Source of the DNA: Pseudomonadota bacterium
Lineage (GTDB): Bacteria > Pseudomonadota > Gammaproteobacteria > CAMYNG01
Length of the DNA stretch: 5,045 bases
Direction of reading: 5' to 3'
Assembly (NCBI GenBank): GCA_020347585.1
Contig: CP070733.1
Coordinates: forward strand, 2,325,925 to 2,330,969
Made by a program: the position numbers and the translations under genes. Shown one piece after another: positions 1 through 5,045 of the stretch (the stretch's first letter is position 1; every line of letters begins with the position of its first letter). The notes beneath the pieces are model-generated. The model saw nothing but the letters and a program-made list of their open reading frames with translations, did no database searches and was not told where the DNA came from.

Positions 1-169
1 CCAGCACCAGGGTAACGAAGAAATACGGCAATACCGCCATCTGCAACAGCATGACAAAGCCGTCACCAATCGGCTGCAAAACTGCGGCGTACTCACCAAC
101 AAATAGCCCCAGCGCCACGCCTGCGGCGAGTCCGGTCAGCGTTAAGGTTGTAAGGCTGGGCTTGCGCAT
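1..169 (-). CDS. Sodium/proton-dicarboxylate symporter (SDF/DAACS family), N-terminal fragment
   Basis: This is the start of a secondary transporter gene that runs off the left edge; 56 codons are visible from an ATG at 167-169. The family imports dicarboxylates or acidic amino acids with Na+ or H+ across the inner membrane. The protein starts MRKPSLTTLTLTG. A first hydrophobic segment (residues about 8-25, GLAAGVALGLFVG) follows, then a short GEYAAVLQPIGDGF link and a second segment (about 38-56, VMLLQMAVLPYFFVTLVL). This matches the family's TM1, the 'L.PIGD.F..LL.M.V.P' stretch and the start of TM2. The GEY and LLQM.VLPY wording recalls, from memory, a branch annotated as cation:dicarboxylase symporter rather than classic GltP/DctA. 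A GGGGAG at 182-187 lies 12 nt upstream, slightly long for a ribosome binding site, and no better in-frame start is visible. Substrate and full length cannot be seen. The family call is fairly sure; the subfamily is not. Confidence 0.8.
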   Translation of the reverse strand, partial: MRKPSLTTLTLTGLAAGVALGLFVGEYAAVLQPIGDGFVMLLQMAVLPYFFVTLVL

Positions 170-181
170 TATTGTTATCGA

Positions 182-187
182 CTCCCC
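182..187 (-). promoter_or_regulatory. Probable ribosome binding site of the symporter gene
   Basis: On the minus strand this reads GGGGAG and lies 12 nt before the ATG at 167-169. The spacing is longer than the usual 5-9 nt, so initiation may be modest. The same hexamer precedes the 905-residue gene at a more typical distance, which supports its use as a Shine-Dalgarno sequence here. Confidence 0.45.
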
Positions 188-201
188 AACCCAGGGAATG
201 T

Positions 202-222
202 CGGGCCAGACCTGTTGGCCCG
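202..222 (-). other. Intergenic hairpin (7-bp stem, 7-nt loop)
   Basis: The minus strand reads CGGGCCA, then ACAGGTC, then TGGCCCG: a perfect 7-bp GC-rich stem with a 7-nt loop, between the stop of the 905-residue gene and the start of the symporter gene. No run of T follows on either strand, so it does not look like a standard intrinsic terminator. It could trim or stabilise a shared transcript, reduce read-through, or be chance in GC-rich DNA. I see no convincing -35/-10 promoter in the 102-bp gap (170-271). Confidence 0.35.
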
Positions 223-271
223 TCCTGCTGCCCTGCGGGTTTGTTGAGCATATCGAACAGGAATCGCAGTG

Positions 272-2989
272 TCATTCAGCGTCGGCTTGGCGAGTGACGT
301 TTTCTTTTACGTAGTTTTCGTACCAGTTTGCCGGATCGAGCAGTCGCAGCTTCTTCTTGCCATCGTTCAATTCAACGCCGACCCCCACTGCCTTGTATTT
401 CACGTACAACGCGCCATCTGGCGTCTTGTTGTTGATCATCAGGTTGGCACGCATTCGCAAGCCGTCTCCGGTGAGTTCGGCATTGCGCAGCTCAACGCTG
501 TCGCCAGCCACCCTCACCTGCGCGCGTCCCGCGATGTTGCTTATGTTGGCCATGTTGCGCAAAAGTGCGGCCTCCTTGCGGTCCATCAGGAAAAAGTGTG
601 CGATCGGGCCGGTATCTCGCAGTTTCAGCAACACCGTGCTGTCAAGCGATAGGGGTGTGGTCCAGGCCAGATTGCCACGCTCAAGGTACATCTGCCCCCA
701 CCAGCGCTCGTCGTGAGTCGCATCGCCACTGGCAAGCGCAACGTCCTCGAGCAACACCGCCGTGCCCGCGACATCAAACACCATATTCCTGAGATTGCCG
801 TCGTTAAGCCGGGTGTTAACCCGCAATCCGGCCTCGATGGTATCGCCGCGCACTTCGGCAACAATGTTGCTGGCGGAAAGCTGCAGTTGCCCGCTGGCGC
901 GCTCGCCCCTGAGCGTGAACTCACCCGACAGCAACCCGCTACCGGCAACGATACGTGCGCCAGCGTTGGGCGGAAAGTAACGATTGTAGACGGAGAGATT
1001 GGGCACCTTTGCGGGCGGCAAGCTGACTTCTGACTGCAGATCCTTGAGACCGCGGCTAACATCGAAGCGCTCGCCGCGCGTCACCATACGCAGATCCACC
1101 TCTTTAACGTAGGGGCTAATGTCCCCGTCGCGTTGTACACTGGCGTTGCGGAATGCCGTCTCGATCTGCAGCCGCGGAGCCCGCGGATCGCCCTCGAGGC
1201 GCGCCTTGATGTCAGCCCGACCACGCGTGGTGAAATCCATGGCGTGCGCGGTGATCGCGTCGGAGTCGATCCGCAGGCGCGTCCCCGGCGCAAGCTGGCC
1301 ATCGGCGACCCTCGCATCGGCACCGATGCGCGCCGCCCCAGCGAAACGTACCGTGTGAGACGCCGGGATCAGCCGATTGATAAAGTTTATGTCCGACACA
1401 TCGCCTGCCAGTTTCAACTCGCCATCGGGGAATCGAAACACGTAGCCTTTTTTATCTACGCCTTTATCGGGCGCTGCACCCTGCGCCTCGATCCAGGCCT
1501 TTTCCAGCACCACCGCTGCGCTCCACGGCTTCGCCTCGCCCGCGGCGGACTGTCCGTGCCGGGTGTTGGCTACGCGTATGCGCGTCCCAGAGATATTGAA
1601 ATGACGCGTATCAAGCTTGGCCTCTCGCAATGGGATCTCGACCGTCACGTCACCCACCAGCGGCTCGCGGAAGGTTTCCACGCCGATCTCGGCACCGCTC
1701 AGCGTCACAGTGCCCGAGGCATCGTTGCCCGCCAGCGTCAGGTCCGCCGATAGTGCCCCGCGGCCCGAACGAAAGCGAAAGCGGCCACCCTTCCTCAAGT
1801 AGGCGTTGAACACCCGTACATCGGGAATAGCCGCATCGGGTATCACTAAGCGCATTTCATAAGACGGCGGGTCGCCAGCGAGGTCGACGATGGGCGTTTG
1901 CACGGCGATGCGAAACTGGGGACTGCGCAAGTGCGCCTTCGCCTCGCCGGCACGGCGGTAGTCGACTTCGCGCAGCGCCACCTCCAGACGCGTCGTGGTC
2001 CCGCCATCGTCGTCTGTCACGACCCCGGAAATCTCTCCGGCACCGCTAACCAGGTAGTCCAGCACGCTGACTTTGACCGCGTCGGATTCGATGGCAAGCC
2101 GCGAGCCCGCCAGCAGGCGGCCCCGACCGAGTCGCAGGGTTGCCGAGGTGCGCCCGTTGCCGCTGACACGCGGCCAGGCGCGGTTTGAGAGGTAATAGTT
2201 GATAAAGCCGTAGCTGGCCTGATCGCCCCCAAACTGCACGATGCCACTCAAATGACGCAGCACCTCACGCCCCTGCTCCGGACCGGGCGTGAAACGCTCC
2301 AGGCTAATATCGGCATCGATTTGCAATCCTGCCGACAGGGGTTCACCGGCGACGCTGAGCGCACCGGATTCGAGATGAAACCTCAGGCCGGGAATGGCGA
2401 GCGGCCCGCGCTCCTGAACACGTAGACGACCGCTGGCGTGCGCAACGCCCTGCAGGCGGTATTCGTCAAACCAGATCTCGTGCAATTGTTCGACGCGCAG
2501 GCCACCGATATCAAATACCCAACCCGGCGCACGCTGCTGCCCTGCCGCGGACGGCGCTGCCGGGCCCGCCTCTGTTGAACTCCCCGCCAGCTCCGGAAAG
2601 AACGCACTATGCTCCTCTTTGTTGGCACCCTGCCTCGCGCGCGTGCGCATGTAAAACCTTACGCCCCGCGCTTCTGCGGCGTGCGTGCGAAACTCGCCAA
2701 CGGTCAGTGTCAGGAGTGCGATATGGGTCGAGACGTCCTGCGCGCGTGCCTCCCAGCGGTGCTGGCCAGTGCGCCCCCGAATCAGTAACTCCTCCACGTG
2801 TACCCGGCCGGGCAGGACGGTCCAGCCCGACTCCCAGGTTACGTACAGCCGGTCGGGGTCGCGGTTGATCAGCGGGTCTAGCCAGTTGGTGTTGAGCAAC
2901 ACATTTGCCGATAACACATAGGCGCCTTCCAACAGCAGCAAGGCCAGCACGACCACCGCCACAACCTTCTTGCCTGTGCCTCGTGCCAT
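272..2989 (-). CDS. Uncharacterised AsmA/TamB-like periplasmic protein with one N-terminal membrane anchor
   Basis: This is a complete 905-residue protein. Residues about 8-30 form one hydrophobic helix (VVAVVVLALLLL) after a basic start (MARGTGKK), so the N-terminus should be cytoplasmic and the body periplasmic. Residues 31-118 hold a region with NTNWLDPLINRDPDRL and SGWTVLPGRVHVEELLIRG, like the N-terminal part of AsmA-type proteins. An Ala/Gly/Ser/Pro-rich linker (about 119-156) follows, then WVFDIGGLRVEQLHEIWFDEY. The rest is alternating short beta-type segments with many Gly-Asx turns. Residues about 247-502 are repeated at about 521-776, and the C-terminal GDGLRMRANLMI is typical of AsmA-like C-termini. 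In this superfamily, long beta-grooves are thought to carry lipids between the inner and outer membranes; that role is inferred here. The ATG at 2987-2989 is the first possible start in its open frame and has GGGGAG 9 nt upstream. The gene follows the RND permease gene by 57 bp with no terminator, so an operon is likely. I do not recognise a named family; other options are the YdbH- or YhdP-like groups. Confidence 0.8.
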   Translation of the reverse strand: MARGTGKKVVAVVVLALLLLEGAYVLSANVLLNTNWLDPLINRDPDRLYVTWESGWTVLPGRVHVEELLIRGRTGQHRWEARAQDVSTHIALLTLTVGEFRTHAAEARGVRFYMRTRARQGANKEEHSAFFPELAGSSTEAGPAAPSAAGQQRAPGWVFDIGGLRVEQLHEIWFDEYRLQGVAHASGRLRVQERGPLAIPGLRFHLESGALSVAGEPLSAGLQIDADISLERFTPGPEQGREVLRHLSGIVQFGGDQASYGFINYYLSNRAWPRVSGNGRTSATLRLGRGRLLAGSRLAIESDAVKVSVLDYLVSGAGEISGVVTDDDGGTTTRLEVALREVDYRRAGEAKAHLRSPQFRIAVQTPIVDLAGDPPSYEMRLVIPDAAIPDVRVFNAYLRKGGRFRFRSGRGALSADLTLAGNDASGTVTLSGAEIGVETFREPLVGDVTVEIPLREAKLDTRHFNISGTRIRVANTRHGQSAAGEAKPWSAAVVLEKAWIEAQGAAPDKGVDKKGYVFRFPDGELKLAGDVSDINFINRLIPASHTVRFAGAARIGADARVADGQLAPGTRLRIDSDAITAHAMDFTTRGRADIKARLEGDPRAPRLQIETAFRNASVQRDGDISPYVKEVDLRMVTRGERFDVSRGLKDLQSEVSLPPAKVPNLSVYNRYFPPNAGARIVAGSGLLSGEFTLRGERASGQLQLSASNIVAEVRGDTIEAGLRVNTRLNDGNLRNMVFDVAGTAVLLEDVALASGDATHDERWWGQMYLERGNLAWTTPLSLDSTVLLKLRDTGPIAHFFLMDRKEAALLRNMANISNIAGRAQVRVAGDSVELRNAELTGDGLRMRANLMINNKTPDGALYVKYKAVGVGVELNDGKKKLRLLDPANWYENYVKENVTRQADAE
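662..1429 (-). repeat. Second copy (B) of the internal protein duplication, residues about 521-776
   Basis: This segment encodes the second copy of a repeat inside the 905-residue protein. It aligns with residues about 247-502 at a constant offset of 274. Matching landmarks are FIN at 536-538 (262-264 in copy A), GTRLRIDSDA (GSRLAIESDA), VPNLSVYNRY (IPDVRVFNAY), ERASG (NDASG) and W763 followed by LE at 769-770 (W489, LE at 495-496). The similarity is seen in protein only; the DNA has clearly diverged, so the duplication is old. Confidence 0.75.
1484..2251 (-). repeat. First copy (A) of the internal protein duplication, residues about 247-502
   Basis: This segment encodes the first copy of the repeat. 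By hand count, about 20 of 64 residues are identical, without gaps, between 247-310 and 521-584, and about 25 of the 82 between 388 and 469 match their partners in copy B. The middle part (311-387) is weaker. The copies are nearly adjacent, with only about 18 residues between them, as expected from tandem duplication of one long beta-rich unit that lengthens the periplasmic body. Confidence 0.75.
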
Positions 2990-2998
2990 AGCTTCCCG

Positions 2999-3004
2999 CT
3001 CCCC
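2999..3004 (-). promoter_or_regulatory. Ribosome binding site of the 905-residue gene
   Basis: On the minus strand this reads GGGGAG, ending 9 nt before the ATG at 2987-2989. A second purine run, GGGAAG, lies between it and the start codon. It fixes the start: the frame is open back to the RND stop codon, but no other ATG, GTG or TTG occurs in that stretch. Confidence 0.6.
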
Positions 3005-3046
3005 GAGGCCAGCGCCCCTCCGATCATCAAACGTGCATCCGGCCGC

Positions 3047-5045
3047 TCATGCCTCCTGGCTCCAGGGAACCCGAAACAGAATTGAATACAGCACGGGAAC
3101 CACGATCAGGGTAAGTACGGTCGCAAAACCGAGTCCAAACATGATGGTCAGCGACATGTTGACGAAAAACACGTCTTGCAGCAGCGGAATCATACCGAGG
3201 ATGGTGGTGGTCGCGGCCATGGTCACCGGACGCAAGCGACTGACCGCTGAGTCAAGGATCGCCGTCAGGTGTTGCTTGCCGTCAGCGATCTGCTGATCGA
3301 TTTCCTCGATCAGCACGATGGCGTTCTTTATCAACAGGCCGATCAGGCTAAGTAAACCGAGTAGCGCCATGAAGTCGAACGCACCGTTAACCCCGAGCAG
3401 GCCGGCGGTAACGCCAATTAACGCCAACGGCACCGTTAACCAGATAATCAACGGCTGGCGCACCTTGCCGAACAGCAGGATACTGGTGATGATCATGAAC
3501 AGGAAGCCCACCGGCAACGCCTTGTACAGGCCGCTTTGCGCCTCGAAGGAATCTTCATACTCGCCGCCCCAACTCAGTGTATAGCCCGGTGGCAGTTCAA
3601 GGGCCTCGATCTGCGGCCGCACACGGTTGAATAGCGGCGAGGCCAACTCGCCATGCGGATTGCACGAGGCGATGATGGTTTGGATGCGGTTGCGCCCGCG
3701 CAGCACGGTATTTTCCCACACCGTCCCGAACCCCGACACGACCTGCGCCGCCGGCACACCCTTCTGCAGCACCGGGCTCCAAACCTGGATATCCTGGATG
3801 TGGGTAACATCCTCCCGCTCGTCCTCCGGTGGTCGAACAAGGATCGGCAATAGACGAATGCCGTCGCGGTACAGCCCGACCTGCGCGCCCTGGAACGCAT
3901 ATTTCATCGACGCGGCGAGGTCATGACGCGATACGCCAAGCTGACGCCCCACCTGCTCATCGAACAGCGGCTGAATCACCTTCTCTGGCTGACGCCAGTC
4001 GTCGCGAATCTCCTTGGCGTCGGGGTCGGCGTGAAATATGGCCTGCGCCTGTGCCGACAACCGGCGCAGCACGTTGGGGTCGGGGCCGTGAAAGCGCGCC
4101 TCAATCTTACCGTCGCGGCCCGGCCCGATGCGCAGTGCCTTAATGATGGGATCGACCTGCGGCATCTCACGCCGCATATAGTCCTCTACCTTCTTCCACA
4201 CGGCCGGGATCTGCTCGCGCGTCTCGGTCTGCACGATCACCTGACCGTAAGCGCGGCTATCTTCCTTGGGCTCGTAGACCAGCGAGAAACGCAGATGCCC
4301 GCCACCAATCATCGAGGTGGTCTGCACGACACCCTGCTGCTCACGCAAAAACTCGCTGATCTGAACCGTGTAGTCGCGGGTCTGCCTTATATCGGTGCCC
4401 TCTATTGACCAGACGTCGACAAAGAATATCGGCGTGTTGGCATTGGGAAAAAACGCCTCCTTGACGAAACCGAACCCCCATAACGCGGCCACGAACAGCG
4501 CGCTGACCATCCCTACCGTAACCCACCGCAATTCAATCGCCTTTTTTACTGCGGCGCGGTAGACCTGAAACGCGCGCCCGGAATAGGCATCGGAGTCGCT
4601 ACCCGCGCCCTTCGCCCCGGGATCGGGCTTGATTAACCAGGCGCACAACAACGGCGTTGTGGACACGGCGGTGAGCCAGCTCAGCAGCAATGAGATGAAA
4701 ATCACGTAAAACAGCGAGCGTGCGAATTCTCCTGTTTCAGTCTGTGCCAGCCCGATGGCGGAAAACGCCAGGATACCGATCAGTGTGCCGCCTAGCAGCG
4801 CCCAGATGTTGCGGCTGACCACCTCGCGCGCGGCAGTGGCCGGCGGCGTCCCAGCGCGGATTTTCACCAGCATGCCCTCGGCAATAACGATGGCGTTGTC
4901 GACCAGCATGCCGAGCGCGATTACCAGCGCACCCAGCGAGACACGCTGCAGTTCGATGCCAAACATCTGCATGAACCACAGCGTGCCCGCCACCGTAATC
5001 AGCAACACCGCACCGATGATGAGCCCAGTGCGCAGACCCATGAAG
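3047..5045 (-). CDS. RND-family efflux permease (AcrB/HAE-1-like), C-terminal two thirds
   Basis: This is the inner-membrane pump subunit of a tripartite efflux system: it uses the proton gradient to export compounds through an adaptor protein and an outer-membrane channel. About 665 residues are visible, ending in VPWSQEA; roughly 360 are missing off the right edge. The Met codon at 5039-5041 is internal, because the frame continues upstream with Phe and the sequence begins at the equivalent of AcrB TM3. Numbering from that Met: TM3 about 6-27; TM4 about 35-55, with GMLVDNAIVIAE (D48, N49); TM5-TM6 about 79-130; TM7 about 172-190; a large periplasmic porter/docking loop 191-505, ending in WGGEYEDS; then TM8-TM12, about 506-656. 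TM10 has IKNAIVLIEE (K572) and TM11 starts RLRPVTMAATTTILG (R602). These match AcrB D407, K940 and R971, while D408 is Asn and T978 is Ala. Adaptor and outer-membrane partner genes are not in the window; they may lie upstream. Substrate is unknown. The family call is very sure. Confidence 0.95.
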   Translation of the reverse strand, partial: FMGLRTGLIIGAVLLITVAGTLWFMQMFGIELQRVSLGALVIALGMLVDNAIVIAEGMLVKIRAGTPPATAAREVVSRNIWALLGGTLIGILAFSAIGLAQTETGEFARSLFYVIFISLLLSWLTAVSTTPLLCAWLIKPDPGAKGAGSDSDAYSGRAFQVYRAAVKKAIELRWVTVGMVSALFVAALWGFGFVKEAFFPNANTPIFFVDVWSIEGTDIRQTRDYTVQISEFLREQQGVVQTTSMIGGGHLRFSLVYEPKEDSRAYGQVIVQTETREQIPAVWKKVEDYMRREMPQVDPIIKALRIGPGRDGKIEARFHGPDPNVLRRLSAQAQAIFHADPDAKEIRDDWRQPEKVIQPLFDEQVGRQLGVSRHDLAASMKYAFQGAQVGLYRDGIRLLPILVRPPEDEREDVTHIQDIQVWSPVLQKGVPAAQVVSGFGTVWENTVLRGRNRIQTIIASCNPHGELASPLFNRVRPQIEALELPPGYTLSWGGEYEDSFEAQSGLYKALPVGFLFMIITSILLFGKVRQPLIIWLTVPLALIGVTAGLLGVNGAFDFMALLGLLSLIGLLIKNAIVLIEEIDQQIADGKQHLTAILDSAVSRLRPVTMAATTTILGMIPLLQDVFFVNMSLTIMFGLGFATVLTLIVVPVLYSILFRVPWSQEA

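Noticed and set aside
228..246. CCCTGCGGG followed by TTTGTT on the plus strand as a terminator
   Set aside because: The stem would be only 3 bp with a 3-nt loop, and no plus-strand gene ends before it.
93..275. Minus-strand open frame of 60 codons spanning the gap before the symporter
   Set aside because: It is in a different frame from the symporter, overlaps its first 77 bases and ends in an Arg-rich low-complexity tail. The symporter frame has the recognisable membrane helices.
1133..1753. Plus-strand open frame of 206 codons
   Set aside because: It lies wholly antisense to the repeat region of the 905-residue gene, and its translation shows no membrane or domain pattern. GC-rich genes commonly give such long shadows.
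2990..3046. Promoter or terminator in the 57-bp gap between the RND gene and the 905-residue gene
   Set aside because: There is no hairpin with a T run and no credible -35/-10 pair; the gap holds only the ribosome binding site. Co-transcription is the simpler reading.
3027..3050. Seven-codon leader peptide starting at the ATGA that overlaps the RND stop codon, just after AGGAGG
   Set aside because: The AGGAGG is only 1 nt from that ATG, too close for initiation, and it is explained as the Gln-Glu-Ala codons at the end of the permease. No attenuator-like structure follows.
3923..4408. Plus-strand open frame of 161 codons
   Set aside because: It is antisense to the periplasmic loop of the RND permease, which is certain coding sequence. 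The translation has no recognisable motif.
5039..5041. ATG as the true start of the RND gene
   Set aside because: The frame stays open upstream to the edge of the window, and the protein would begin at the equivalent of AcrB TM3, lacking about 360 residues that every RND permease has. It is an internal Met.

Overview
The window is GC-rich and densely coding, and every gene I can support lies on the minus strand. It reads as a chromosomal segment of a Gram-negative bacterium. The reasons are an inner-membrane RND efflux permease, an AsmA/TamB-like envelope protein, and codon use with many G/C third positions. A gammaproteobacterium is my best guess, but nothing in the window proves the lineage. 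There are no RNA genes, insertion sequences, CRISPR arrays or phage genes.

In transcription order (right to left), the window holds three genes. First (5045-3047) is the C-terminal two thirds of an RND/AcrB-type permease, whose N-terminus lies off the right edge. Second, after a 57-bp gap with no terminator (2990-3046), is a complete 905-residue protein (2989-272). It has one N-terminal membrane anchor and a long, beta-rich periplasmic body like those of AsmA/TamB-type proteins. Third, after a 102-bp gap (170-271) holding one small hairpin, is the first 56 residues of a sodium/proton-dicarboxylate symporter (SDF/DAACS) family protein (169-1), which runs off the left edge.

The spacing suggests co-transcription of the RND gene and the 905-residue gene, and perhaps of the symporter too. 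All three products would sit in or be anchored to the inner membrane, but no shared pathway can be read from the sequence.

The most notable observation is that the 905-residue protein contains a long internal tandem duplication. Residues about 247-502 align with about 521-776 at a constant offset of 274 residues, nearly without gaps. The second is that the RND permease keeps only part of the AcrB proton-relay residues: the second Asp of the pair is Asn, and the Thr978 position is Ala. I did not find a clearly new biological system here. The uncharacterised duplicated AsmA-like protein and its neighbours are the parts worth following up.
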